A stretch of DNA of 64,000 bases from positions 203,996-267,995 of the forward strand of contig CALUTD010000001.1 of NCBI GenBank assembly GCA_944323625.1, written 5' to 3'. The position numbers and the translations under genes were made by a program. Each line of letters opens with the position of its first letter. Positions within the stretch are counted from its first letter, which is position 1. This document shows positions 35,318-44,315 of this stretch, piece by piece. The notes under the pieces were generated by a model, which saw only the letters and a program-made list of their open reading frames with translations, did no database searches and was not told the origin of the DNA. The DNA is from Candidatus Gastranaerophilales bacterium (GTDB taxonomy: Bacteria > Cyanobacteriota > Vampirovibrionia > Gastranaerophilales > Gastranaerophilaceae).

Positions 35318-36853
35318 TCAGTGTCTAAAATGTCTTATACCGGTTGTTATCATTGCAATATTATATTTATCTGCCGTTTTTATGACTTCTTCATCCTTAA
35401 TGCTGCCACCCGGTTGGATAATTGCAGCAATACGGCCCTGAGCCGCTGCGTGAATATTATCAATAGCAGGGAAGAATCCGTCAGAAGCAGCAACAGCATC
35501 TTTTGATTCATCACACGCTTTATTCAATGCAATTTCAAACGCATCCACTCTGCTTGTTTGTCCTTGTCCTATTCCTATTACTTTAAAATCTTTTGCTATA
35601 ACTATTGCATTAGATTTTGCATGTTTTGCAATTTTCCAAGCAAAAATCATATCTTCTATTTGTTCTGTTGTCGGTTTTGCTTTTGTTACAACTTTGAACT
35701 TATCTTTATCAAGCTCACCTTTGTCTGTTGTTTGCACAAGAGTGCCGAACGGAGTTATCCTGATTTCTTCGGACTGATAATTTTTATATTCCTCTAAAGA
35801 AGTATTTAATTTTATTACTCTTAAATTTTTCTTTTGTTTTAATGTTTCAAGTGCTTCAGTTGAGTAATCGGGGGCTATAATAACTTCCAAAAACATTGAA
35901 GTAAGCTGCTTCGCAAGTTCATTACTTACACTTTGCGTAAATCCTACAATTCCTCCAAAAGCGCTTAAAGGATCACAATCTAATGCCTTTGTCCAGGCCT
36001 CTTCAATATTCTTACCTAAAGCAGCCCCGCAAGGAGTGTTATGCTTTATTATTACACAACCTGACATATCATAAAATTCGCTTAAAATGTTTGCGCAGGC
36101 AGCAGCATCAAGTATATTATTGTATGAAAGTTCTTTGCCGTTTAGAATTTCATAATCAATTGTAGAATTTGTATAATAAATACTCGCATTTTGATGAGGA
36201 TTTTCTCCATATCTTAGATTTTTTTCTTTTTTTATATTCAAAGAAAAATAATTGTTGTTGTCCTCTTCATACCTGTCAGAAAGTGCGTGAAGAATTTTTG
36301 TATCAAAATCCAACGTTTTTTCAAAAACTTTAAGCGCATATTCACGTCTTAATTTTAAAGAAGTTTCTCCGTTATGCGCTTCTAAATCTTTTAAAACTTC
36401 TTTATATTGATTTGGTGAAGATACGGCAAGTACACGTTTATTATTTTTTGCAGCAGCTCTTAACATTGAAGGCCCGCCGATATCAATGGTATTTGTAAGT
36501 TGAATTTCTTCAACCTGTTTATTAACAGCTTCTTCAAACGGATAAAAATTTACTACTACCATATCAAATAATTTTATATTCCCAGCGTCAATATCCGATT
36601 TTTCATCAGGGTTATTCAAATCTGCAAGAATACCCGCAAAAACATCAGGATATAACGTCTTAACTTTTCCGTTGATTAATTGTCTTTTTCCTGTAATTTC
36701 CGTGATTTCTTTTGCAGAAATTTTATTTTCTTTTAATAAATCAAAAGTTGAACCCGTAGCAATGATTTCATAATTATACTTGCTGATAAGTTCAGAAGCA
36801 AACTCAACAAGTTTATCTTTATTGTAAACACTAATTAACGCTCTTTTAACCAT
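35318..36853 (-). CDS. purH: Bifunctional AICAR formyltransferase / IMP cyclohydrolase
   Basis: 511 residues, full length. The N-terminal methylglyoxal-synthase-like domain (RALISVYNKDKLVEFA, ATGSTFDLL, GRQLINGKVKTLYP, VVVNFYPFEE) closes the ring to IMP. The transformylase part has NLRYGENPHQNAS, IKHNTPCGAA, DCDPLSAFGGIV and SDGFFPA. It performs the last two steps of purine synthesis. It starts two bases after proC ends. No other de novo purine gene is adjacent. Confidence 0.97.
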   Translation of the reverse strand: MVKRALISVYNKDKLVEFASELISKYNYEIIATGSTFDLLKENKISAKEITEITGKRQLINGKVKTLYPDVFAGILADLNNPDEKSDIDAGNIKLFDMVVVNFYPFEEAVNKQVEEIQLTNTIDIGGPSMLRAAAKNNKRVLAVSSPNQYKEVLKDLEAHNGETSLKLRREYALKVFEKTLDFDTKILHALSDRYEEDNNNYFSLNIKKEKNLRYGENPHQNASIYYTNSTIDYEILNGKELSYNNILDAAACANILSEFYDMSGCVIIKHNTPCGAALGKNIEEAWTKALDCDPLSAFGGIVGFTQSVSNELAKQLTSMFLEVIIAPDYSTEALETLKQKKNLRVIKLNTSLEEYKNYQSEEIRITPFGTLVQTTDKGELDKDKFKVVTKAKPTTEQIEDMIFAWKIAKHAKSNAIVIAKDFKVIGIGQGQTSRVDAFEIALNKACDESKDAVAASDGFFPAIDNIHAAAQGRIAAIIQPGGSIKDEEVIKTADKYNIAMITTGIRHFRH

Positions 36854-36855
36854 AA

Positions 36856-37659
36856 TTAATTTTTCCCTAATTCAAATGCCTTTTGTGCTGTTTTTTCTAT
36901 TGTATCAAAAAGAATATCAGAGATATTATTTTCTTTTAAAACATCGTTACCTACGGCTGTACAGCCACCCGGAGTTGTAACATTTATTATTAACTGTTCG
37001 GGAGAAATGCCTGATTCCATAATCATTTTAGCTGAACCAAAGGCTGTTTGAGCTGATAACTTCAAACAAGTTTCATAATCTAAACCAAGTTTGTGTCCGG
37101 CTTTCGCAATTTCATCTATAATGTAATAATAAAAAGCAGGTCCCGAACCTGAAATGGCTGTTATAATATCAATGTATTTTTCATCTGATTCAATTACTTT
37201 TCCGACACTGTTAAAAATTTCTAATGCTGTTTTTACTTGATTTTTATCTGTATATTTACCGGGGCATATTGCGCTCATACCTTCATTAACTAAAGCAGGG
37301 GTATTGGGCATAATTCTGATAACGCTTACTTCCCCTAATATTTCTTCTATTGTATTTATCGAAATACCTGCAGCTATTGACAGAACTAAATGTTTTTTTG
37401 TAATAAAAGGTTTTATTTCTTCCAGTACATCTCTTAATACAAACGGTTTAACCGCAAGAAGTATAATATCTGATGTTTTTGCAATTTCGATATTACTTGT
37501 TGTAACTTGTATATTAAAATTTTCTTTTAAGAGTGCCAAAGAACTTTCATTTTTATCAGATACAATAATATCCTGATTTTTGCACCAATGAGAATTGACA
37601 ATCCCTTTAATTATTGCGCTTGCCATCTTTCCGCCGCCGATAAAACCTATTTTGTTCAT
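36856..37659 (-). CDS. proC: Pyrroline-5-carboxylate reductase
   Basis: 267 residues. N-terminal Rossmann motif IGFIGGGKMASAIIKG, then LAVKPF, RIMPNTPALVNEGMSA, and the conserved ITAISGSGPAFYYYI and TTPGGCTAVG motifs of the C-terminal helical domain. It makes proline from P5C with NADPH. First gene of the proC-purH-MFS cluster. Confidence 0.96.
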   Translation of the reverse strand: MNKIGFIGGGKMASAIIKGIVNSHWCKNQDIIVSDKNESSLALLKENFNIQVTTSNIEIAKTSDIILLAVKPFVLRDVLEEIKPFITKKHLVLSIAAGISINTIEEILGEVSVIRIMPNTPALVNEGMSAICPGKYTDKNQVKTALEIFNSVGKVIESDEKYIDIITAISGSGPAFYYYIIDEIAKAGHKLGLDYETCLKLSAQTAFGSAKMIMESGISPEQLIINVTTPGGCTAVGNDVLKENNISDILFDTIEKTAQKAFELGKN

Positions 37660-37754
37660 AATATTTAACCTTTACTTTCAAACAACTTGATTTTATTACA
37701 TGTCTTTAATATCATCATGATACAATAAAAAATAATAATTAAGGAGAAAAAATA

Positions 37755-37907
37755 ATGAGACGTACGTTAGAAGGAACAAAGAGAAAAAGACAGAATGTAA
37801 GCGGGTTTAGAGCTCGTATGGCTACACCCGGCGGAAGAGAAGTATTAAACAGAAGAAGAGCAAAAGGACGTCATAAATTAGCTATTACGGCAAAAGAAAG
37901 AGCTTAG
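37755..37907 (+). CDS. rpmH: Ribosomal protein bL34
   Basis: 50 residues: [20 protein letters not shown], then [22 protein letters not shown] and a short end. R(T)..G(T)..KR....GFR.RM.TP.GR.VL..RRAKGR is the bL34 signature. AAGGAG eight bases upstream. In most bacteria rnpA (RNase P protein) follows at once; here the next 600 bases are structured repeats and a pilin gene, so the usual rpmH-rnpA pairing is broken. Confidence 0.95.
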   Translation: MRRTLEGTKRKRQNVSGFRARMATPGGREVLNRRRAKGRHKLAITAKERA

Positions 37908-38040
37908 CGGATTTCCCGTAGGGCGGAGTCACGCGGAAGCGTGCGAGCCCGAAGAGGCGAAAATCGGTCGAAGCGCAAGAAACCGTAAGGTTTCTGAAAG
38001 CGGAGATACAAGATTGAGCCGAGAGGGAAATCCAAGAAGC
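37908..38040. repeat. Structured dispersed element, copy 1
   Basis: Outer stem GGATTTCCC (37909-37917) with GGGAAATCC (38025-38033). Inside: GGGC/GCCC closing ACGC-GGAA-GCGT (37931-37942), then AATC/GATT, then AGAAACC-GTAA-GGTTTCT (37978-37995). GNRA-type loops (GGAA, GTAA) suggest RNA. 43 bases are identical to copy 3. It is far more GC-rich than its surroundings and directly follows the rpmH stop codon. Confidence 0.65.
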
Positions 38041-38043
38041 GGA

Positions 38044-38112
38044 TTTGCGCCCGCAGCGGCGGGTCTCTAGATTAGTTCAACTTTATTCTAACGAAGATTA
38101 ACTTATTTTTTG
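38044..38112. repeat. Dispersed copy of the 60-base repeat unit
   Basis: CCCGC-AGCG-GCGGG hairpin followed by CTAGATTAGTTCAACTTTATT and an AACTTATTTTTT end, a diverged relative of the tandem units at 15988. It separates copies 1 and 2 of the structured element. Confidence 0.55.
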
Positions 38113-38226
38113 AGTTGAGGCGAAGGCCGAACGAGCCCGAGGGAGCAATAACCCGACCGAATGCAAAAAACCGAAAGGTTTTTGAAATGAGGTTGCAAGG
38201 GTTATGCGAACAGCAAATCCAAGAAG
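38113..38226. repeat. Structured dispersed element, copy 2
   Basis: ATAACCC (38148-38154) pairs with GGGTTAT (38199-38205), replacing the AATC/GATT of copy 1. Inside it, AAAAACC-GAAA-GGTTTTT (38166-38183) forms the hairpin and is followed by TGAAA as in copies 1, 4 and 5. It shares CGAGCCCGA with copies 1 and 3. Ends AAATCCAAGAAGCGG, the start of copy 3. Confidence 0.6.
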
Positions 38227-38362
38227 CGGATTTGCGGCAGGGCGGAGTCACGCGGAAGCGTGCGAGCCCGAAGAGGCGAAAGGCAGGTGAAATGAAGTAA
38301 AAACTGAAAAGTTTTTACGAAATGGAACAGATTGCCTGAGCCGAGAGGGAAATCCAAGAAGC
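38227..38362. repeat. Structured dispersed element, copy 3
   Basis: Outer GGATTT (38228-38233) with AAATCC (38350-38355). The ACGC-GGAA-GCGT hairpin is identical to copy 1. The inner variable stem is AGGCA (38281-38285) with TGCCT (38333-38337). The hairpin is GTAAAAACT-GAAA-AGTTTTTAC (38297-38318), nine pairs. TGAGCCGAGAGGGAAATCCA closes it exactly as in copy 1. Confidence 0.65.
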
Positions 38363-38527
38363 GAAGCGAGCTCAGGATCTTACCAATTTCCGAATTACAC
38401 AATGATTTTACAAGGTTTAATATCCATAGCCTCATGCCGGTTATTCCACATTTGCGAGGACCTGAAATTTTAATACTTGTAAAAATCAGTAAATATATGA
38501 TAATATAAACTAAAAAGGAGAATAACT

Positions 38528-39299
38528 ATGTATACATCAATTAACTGCTACGGGGGGGGGTAGAACAGAGTTAAACTTTAACAATAGTTTTGTCCAAAAA
38601 CCATCATTTACTTTGGCGGAAGTATTAATTACACTTGTTATTATAGGTATTATTGCCGCAATTACAATTCCTGTCGTTATGGCAAATCATAGAAAAATTG
38701 AAACTGCGGCAAAAGTTAAAAAATTTTATTCAAATATGACAAATGCTATAAGACTTGCAGAAATTGAAGAAGGAAAAAAATATTGGGAAATGTGTGAGGA
38801 ATCGTCTATAGCTGCAATTCCATTTATGAAGCAATATTTTTCTCATTTGAACTTCATTAAAATAACAGATCCTGATATTGGAGATACACTACAAGAAGAA
38901 CTAGATTGGTGGGGAAATTATTCGGGTGATGGTGGTGGAGGTTATCAACTTTCTACTTCAGGATCAGGGATATTTTATTTAAATGACGGAAGTATGTTTT
39001 CTACGGAAACATGTGGATATCAATTAAATTATGATGTTAACGGATTAAAAGGACCAAATAAAAGTGGACGAGATATATTTACTTTTAGTTTAGTAAATGG
39101 AAGTATGATTGAAAGTTATCCTGAATTTCAAAATTATAATCCAATTTACACATCTTGTTATACTTGTAATTCCTGGGAAGGTAATAGTTGTACAAGACAA
39201 GAACTTATTTCAAAATGCGAAACAGACAGAGAGTGCTGTACAAAGCTTCTTGAAATGGACGGATGGGAATTCAAAGATGATTATCCTCATAGAATATAA
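38528..39299 (+). CDS. Type IV pilin-like protein with a G9 tract, out of frame here
   Basis: The ATG at 38528 has AAGGAG seven bases upstream and encodes MYTSINCY, then nine G (38552-38560) and directly TAG. With eight or eleven G the frame reads GGGGRTELNF and into KPSFTLAEVLITLVIIGI and a 230-residue pilin-like protein (DVNGLKGPNKSGRDIF, ending DGWEFKDDYPHRI). In the pilin frame no ATG exists upstream of the helix, only a TTG at 38613 without a ribosome site. The structure (MY-S leader, G tract, RT) is the same as at 25577. Interpreted as phase-variable and OFF here; homopolymer miscall is the alternative. Confidence 0.75.
38552..38560 (+). repeat. G9 homopolymer tract, candidate phase-variation switch
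   Basis: Nine G eight codons into a pilin gene, followed by TAGAACAG as at 25544. Eleven (or eight) G would open the gene; nine produce an immediate stop. Confidence 0.8.
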
Positions 39300-39326
39300 T
39301 TTGTAGTCAGAAAAATAAAAAACGTA

Positions 39327-40550
39327 TTAGTTATTTTCAATTATAGCTTTTATATTCGGGTTTTTTATTGAAGATGTTACTGCTTTTAAATCTATTTCAT
39401 TATCAACCCCGAAATGTTTTAGTGCGCATATTGCTTCACATATAACAATCTCATTCTTAGAAGAAATTAAGTTTTTTAATAACGGTATTGACTCTGTAAG
39501 ATTATATTCTTTTACAACATTAATTGCAGATATTATTCTATCATCTGAAGTTTCGAATTCTTTTAAAACAAATATTTTTTGGTTATTCCAAAATTCATCA
39601 TTTTGAGAATTTAAAAGCTTATAGATATCATTAATTTCCTGTTTTGTATTTTTATCTTCATCAAAAATATATTCTTCATTAGAACAAAATTCTTTAAATT
39701 TTAAAAGTGAACTTAATAAAATTTCCGATATTTTCCCTGAATATTCATTATCAGAAGAATTTAAACAAATAAGATTTTCAAAAACTTCGAATAATTCAAA
39801 TTGAAAAATATCAGATAAAGGCAGAATTTCGCCAAGCCCTATAATAATATAATCAATTGTTATTAAAGTATCCGGTTTATATTCTGAATTTAAAAGTTCC
39901 ATAAGACTTACCATATAAGGAATCTGTCCCGAAATATTTTCAGGCATTTTAGAAGATTTAACCGCTGCAAAAATTTCTTTCAAAGGAAAATTTCTGCCGT
40001 AAGCCGTAAAAAATTTAACAGCTTTAAGTTTATCAAAGTCATCATTATTTTCAAGCATACTCAATGCAATATCAAAAGAAATATCATCTTGCATTTGACC
40101 AAGTGCCTGAGCCGCATTGTAGCTTAAATATTCGTCATCAGAAAATGCGTATTTACTTAAATCTTCAAGTGCAACGGTATCGGGAATATATGAAAAATAT
40201 TTTGCAGCATAAGTCTTTTGTTCTTCTGTTCCCTTTTGAAGCAGTTCAAAAATTTCATCAGTTAATTCTTGTGTTGCATGCGTTGCAAGGATATTTGCGA
40301 ACAAACCATCATAGTATGGAGAATAGGTATTGAAAAATTTTATTATATTTTTAAAATTTTTTTTATTTACAGCCTTTTCTATTCTTTTGTTAACATTATT
40401 TCTTACAAAATCAAACAGAAAATCCGTTTTAGAAGCTAACATGGAAAATAGTTCCGAATCTGAATTATTAATCAAATAAAATGCGGCTTTTTGAGCTGCT
40501 TCTTCATTTTTGCCTGTCAAATTTTTAAGAATTTGTTCTTTATTTTCCAT
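39327..40550 (-). CDS. HEAT-repeat protein
   Basis: 407 residues, all predicted helical, with repeated units such as EEQKTYAAKYFSYIPD, DDEYLSYNAAQALGQM and NEIVICEAICALKHFG, typical of HEAT or PBS-lyase-type repeats. No enzymatic motif and no signal peptide. It is likely a protein-binding scaffold in the cytoplasm. It is divergent from the two-component pair at 40668, which might be functionally linked; that is conjecture. Confidence 0.7.
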   Translation of the reverse strand: MENKEQILKNLTGKNEEAAQKAAFYLINNSDSELFSMLASKTDFLFDFVRNNVNKRIEKAVNKKNFKNIIKFFNTYSPYYDGLFANILATHATQELTDEIFELLQKGTEEQKTYAAKYFSYIPDTVALEDLSKYAFSDDEYLSYNAAQALGQMQDDISFDIALSMLENNDDFDKLKAVKFFTAYGRNFPLKEIFAAVKSSKMPENISGQIPYMVSLMELLNSEYKPDTLITIDYIIIGLGEILPLSDIFQFELFEVFENLICLNSSDNEYSGKISEILLSSLLKFKEFCSNEEYIFDEDKNTKQEINDIYKLLNSQNDEFWNNQKIFVLKEFETSDDRIISAINVVKEYNLTESIPLLKNLISSKNEIVICEAICALKHFGVDNEIDLKAVTSSIKNPNIKAIIENN

Positions 40551-40652
40551 ACATGTATTATAAAATTAAATTCAATGTTTTACAATAAACTTTAATTTTT
40601 CTTTTTTTAAAATTTAATCAACAATTGTATGGCTAAAAATTAAATAGAGTTA

Positions 40653-40667
40653 TATAATAAGATAGCT
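40653..40667 (+). promoter_or_regulatory. TATAAT promoter close to the histidine kinase start
   Basis: TATAAT at 40653-40658 and nine bases to the ATG, so the expected leader is only two or three bases. No Shine-Dalgarno sequence. Confidence 0.5.
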
Positions 40668-41423
40668 ATGTTAGAAACTGAAGAAAATAAACTTAATGAA
40701 TTGGAACAGGCTCATTTGGATTTTATATCTACGGTAAGCCATGAGTTAAGGACTCCATTAACAAGTATAAGAGGGTTTGCAGATACTTTATTGTCATCTT
40801 ATGACAGACTTACCCCTGAGCAGCGTGAAAAATTTTTGAAAATTATAAAAGAACAGTCTAACAGACTAATTAATTTGGTTGAAAACCTTCTTACGGTATC
40901 GAAAATGCAATCGGATAAAGAATTAATGGTATTCAAAACTGTTGACGTAAAGTCATTTATTGAATCTTCGGTGCAAATAATAAAAAATCAGTATCAAACA
41001 CATAAATATGAATGCAGATATCAGGATAATTTGCCTAAAATTCTTATTGATACAGATAAATTTCAGCAAATTTTGATAAATTTATTGGATAACGCTTCAA
41101 AATATTCTCCCGAAAACTCAACGGTAATTATAGATGTAAGTCAGGATTTTACTCAAAATACACTAATAATCAGGGTAAAAGATGAAGGTATAGGAATAAG
41201 TAAAGAAAATATAGGGAAAATCTTTAACAAATTCTCGCGTATAGATTCACCGTTGACAAGAAAAATTCAAGGCAACGGACTCGGACTATATATAACCAAA
41301 ACACTTGTAGAAAAAATGAACGGAAATATTTCTGTTCAAAGCAGCGAAAAAGGCAGTGAATTTATAATTACGTTTAAAGCTGCCAATATTGAAGACAGCG
41401 GTTTAAAGAAATTAAAAGAATAA
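40668..41423 (+). CDS. Soluble sensor histidine kinase (HisKA-HATPase core only)
   Basis: 251 residues. H box STVSHELRTPLTSIRGF at about 23-39 with the phospho-accepting His, then N box INLLDNASKYSPE, G1 DEGIGIS, F box and G2 GNGLGLYI. There is no membrane helix and no sensor domain, unusual for a free kinase; input must come from a partner. Two bases separate it from the response-regulator-like gene, so the two form a two-component pair. Confidence 0.9.
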   Translation: MLETEENKLNELEQAHLDFISTVSHELRTPLTSIRGFADTLLSSYDRLTPEQREKFLKIIKEQSNRLINLVENLLTVSKMQSDKELMVFKTVDVKSFIESSVQIIKNQYQTHKYECRYQDNLPKILIDTDKFQQILINLLDNASKYSPENSTVIIDVSQDFTQNTLIIRVKDEGIGISKENIGKIFNKFSRIDSPLTRKIQGNGLGLYITKTLVEKMNGNISVQSSEKGSEFIITFKAANIEDSGLKKLKE

Positions 41424-41425
41424 AT

Positions 41426-42739
41426 ATGTTAGTAAAAGTTGTTTTAATAATAGATAAAAGAAAAGAACAATCCACAAAGTATAAGAAAATTTTAGAAAAT
41501 AGTGATATCACTGTTTTTACTTCGTCGGATTTTGCCTCATCTCTGCCGGTTATTAATTCTTTTGAACCGGATTTAATATTGATTTCCGATAGTTTAGATT
41601 TTGATATAAAAAAAGCTATTGAACAAATAAGAGTATTAACATATAATACTCGTCCTGCCGTTATAGCTGTTTCAAAATCAAATCATATTAAAGATAAAAT
41701 AGAGGTTTTAGATGCAGGTGCGGATGATTTCTTAAGTGAACCAATTAATCAAGAGGAATTTAAAGCAAGAATAAGCGCACATTTAAGACGAAATCTTGAA
41801 AATTGTTTTTCTGAAAATACAATGCTTTTTAACTCCAAAATATCCTATAAAATGATAAAAAGAGTATTAAATGATAACTCTGAATGGGCTATAATGCTCA
41901 TTGATATTGATAATTTAGAGTTTTATAAAGAAATATACGGGGAACTTGCAGCAGATAAACTTATTCAAACTTACTCTGCCATAATAAAATCATCAACTGA
42001 TTCAGGTGACTATTTGGGGCAACTTGGAAGTGAAGATTTTATAATTATTACTAATGTTAACAAAGCTGAAAAACTTGCAAATTACTTAATTTATGCATTT
42101 GATACAGTTGTATCAAAATTTTATTCCGAAGCGGATGCAAAAAGAGGTTTTGTATTTATGCACGGCGATGACTCCGCCGAAGATAAAGTTAATCTTGTAT
42201 CATCAAGTATAGGGGTTATATCAAATAAATACAAGAAATATACAGATATTAAACAAGTAATAAGTTCATTAATTTCAACACATAAACTGGCAAAGTATAA
42301 AACAGGGTCCGCATGTGTAATAGAACGCCCCAAAATTAGTGCCGATAATGCTGTTGCAGAAAAAGAAAAAAATAATAATATTCTTATTATGGAACCTGAT
42401 GAAGCACTTTCTATTCTATTGGAGGCTACAGCAAAACTTCAGGGGTATAATGTAAAAATTATTAATGAATTTGATGATATATTTTCATCAGTTAAAACAT
42501 ATAATCCTGCAGTAATTATTTTAGATGCCGGAAATTCAGAAACCTTAAAAGGACTTGAAATATGCAGGAAACTAAAATTCGAAAACGAAAATTTAAAATC
42601 CAATATAATTTTTACAACAACAATTCATGATAAAGAAATGGTTTTAAATGCCGGCGCAGATTTATATTTGCCAAAACCATATGAACTTTCGGTAATGTTT
42701 GGTTGGATAAAAAAGTTTAGAGATAATTATAATGAATAA
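41426..42739 (+). CDS. REC - degenerate GGDEF - REC response regulator
   Basis: 437 residues. The first receiver (1-125) ends AGADDFLSEPI with the switch Lys region altered, and its phospho-site reads DLILISDS, with Ser where Asp is normal. The middle (140-300) looks like a GGDEF fold (WAIMLIDIDNLEFYKEIYG), but the active motif is LGSEDF, so cyclase activity is unlikely. The C-terminal receiver (315-437) is intact at the acceptor (AVIILDAG) and has LPKPYEL. Probably a signalling hub phosphorylated on its second receiver by the adjacent kinase. Confidence 0.8.
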   Translation: MLVKVVLIIDKRKEQSTKYKKILENSDITVFTSSDFASSLPVINSFEPDLILISDSLDFDIKKAIEQIRVLTYNTRPAVIAVSKSNHIKDKIEVLDAGADDFLSEPINQEEFKARISAHLRRNLENCFSENTMLFNSKISYKMIKRVLNDNSEWAIMLIDIDNLEFYKEIYGELAADKLIQTYSAIIKSSTDSGDYLGQLGSEDFIIITNVNKAEKLANYLIYAFDTVVSKFYSEADAKRGFVFMHGDDSAEDKVNLVSSSIGVISNKYKKYTDIKQVISSLISTHKLAKYKTGSACVIERPKISADNAVAEKEKNNNILIMEPDEALSILLEATAKLQGYNVKIINEFDDIFSSVKTYNPAVIILDAGNSETLKGLEICRKLKFENENLKSNIIFTTTIHDKEMVLNAGADLYLPKPYELSVMFGWIKKFRDNYNE

Positions 42740-42749
42740 GGAGATAGAA

Positions 42750-44234
42750 ATGCAGATAAAAATCGAAAAAAAATCAATATTGGATATTGATGCTGATGTG
42801 ATTATAGTTAATTTGTTTGAAGGCGTTAAAATTCCGGGCGGTGTAACGGGTATTGTTGATAAAGCATATAATAATATAATCTCAAATTTTGTAATAGAAA
42901 AAGAAAATTTTGAAGGTAAATATTTAGATATATATAAACTGGCTTTGCCAAATGAAAATAAAAAGATTTTAATAGCCGGTTTAGGTAAAAGCGAAGATTT
43001 TAGTCTTGTAAAAATAAGAAATTTAACCGCCAAAATAATAAAAACATTAATGTCTTGCGGCAATAATAAAAAAGTTGTTTCTATATTACATGGAGCGGGA
43101 ATTGCAGGCTTATGTCCAGAAGGCTGTGCACAGATGATTACGGAAGGTGCTATATCGGGCGCATATTCGTTTGACAAATACAAAACAAAAAAACAAGAAA
43201 ATAAAATTGAAGAATTTATTATAGCTGAAATTGATGATGAAAAATTCGAAAAAGCAAAAAATGGAGTTGAAACAGGTATAATTGTTGCAAATTCCGTTAA
43301 TATGGCAAGAGATTTAATAAACGAATCTTCACAATATTTATACCCTGAAACGCTTGCTAAATTTGCGGTTGAAAATTCAGGAGTAAAAACAACCGTATAC
43401 AATAAAGACCAAATAAAAAATATGGGAATGAATGCATTTTTAGCTGTAGGCCAAGGAAGCGTGCATGAACCGAAGTTAATCCATATGGAATACAAATGTG
43501 AAAATCCTAAAAAGAAAATTGCAATTGTCGGCAAAGGCATAACTTTTGATGCCGGTGGGTTAGATTTAAAACCTCCGTCATCAATGTTGACAATGAGAGA
43601 TGATATGTCAGGTGCAGCTGCTGTTATTTCAACAATGAAAGCTATATCTGAACTTAAGCCCGATATAGAAGTACATGCAATTGTTGCGGCATGTGAGAAT
43701 ATGCCTTCAGGAAGCGCATATAAACCCGGTGATGTAATTATTGCTAAAACAGGCAGAAGCATTGAAATAGATAATACTGATGCCGAAGGCAGAGTAACTC
43801 TTGCAGATGCACTTGCTTACGCGGAAGAATTAGGTGTTGATGAAATAATCGACATAGCGACTTTAACCGGTGCCTGTATGGTAGCGCTCGGTACTGTTGC
43901 AAGCGGTATTATGGGGAATAATGAAGAAATGATTTCTTCATTTATAAAAACAGCATCTAAAGCCGGCGAAAAATACTGGCAGCTTCCAATGGATGAAGAA
44001 TATGCAGAATCATTAAAAAGCGATATAGCAGATACAAAAAATACAGGCGGAAGAATGGGCGGTGCTTCAGCTGCCGGGGTATTCCTATCTAAATTTATTT
44101 CTAAAACACCATGGATTCACCTTGATATTGCAGGAACTGCATTTATGGAAAAACCAAATCAAGAAGGAGTAAAAGGCGGTGTGGGTGTAGGTGTAAGAAG
44201 CCTTGTTAAATATATAAAAACTCTTGAAAAATAA
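42750..44234 (+). CDS. pepA: Leucyl aminopeptidase (M17)
   Basis: 494 residues from MQIKIEKK, where AAGGAG lies six bases upstream; an ATG six codons earlier overlaps the previous gene. The catalytic domain has GKGITFDAGGLDLKPPSSM with metal-binding Lys and Asp, DMSGAA, and NTDAEGRVTLADALAYAE. It removes N-terminal residues from peptides and works as a hexamer with two metal ions. A bidirectional hairpin follows. Confidence 0.95.
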   Translation: MQIKIEKKSILDIDADVIIVNLFEGVKIPGGVTGIVDKAYNNIISNFVIEKENFEGKYLDIYKLALPNENKKILIAGLGKSEDFSLVKIRNLTAKIIKTLMSCGNNKKVVSILHGAGIAGLCPEGCAQMITEGAISGAYSFDKYKTKKQENKIEEFIIAEIDDEKFEKAKNGVETGIIVANSVNMARDLINESSQYLYPETLAKFAVENSGVKTTVYNKDQIKNMGMNAFLAVGQGSVHEPKLIHMEYKCENPKKKIAIVGKGITFDAGGLDLKPPSSMLTMRDDMSGAAAVISTMKAISELKPDIEVHAIVAACENMPSGSAYKPGDVIIAKTGRSIEIDNTDAEGRVTLADALAYAEELGVDEIIDIATLTGACMVALGTVASGIMGNNEEMISSFIKTASKAGEKYWQLPMDEEYAESLKSDIADTKNTGGRMGGASAAGVFLSKFISKTPWIHLDIAGTAFMEKPNQEGVKGGVGVGVRSLVKYIKTLEK

Positions 44235-44248
44235 TTTTTTATATAAAA

Positions 44249-44305
44249 AAGCGTTAGCAAAGTTGATTAAAATCCAAAGTAAGTTAATCAAGTTTGCTAA
44301 CGCTT
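44249..44305. terminator. Bidirectional terminator, 22-pair hairpin
   Basis: AAGCGTTAGCAAAGTTGATTAA-type arm (44249-44270) pairs with 44284-44305 with a single mismatch and a 13-base loop. A run of A/T precedes and T-rich bases follow. It lies between the converging pepA and pilin-like genes. Confidence 0.8.
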
Positions 44306-44315
44306 ATTTTAATTT

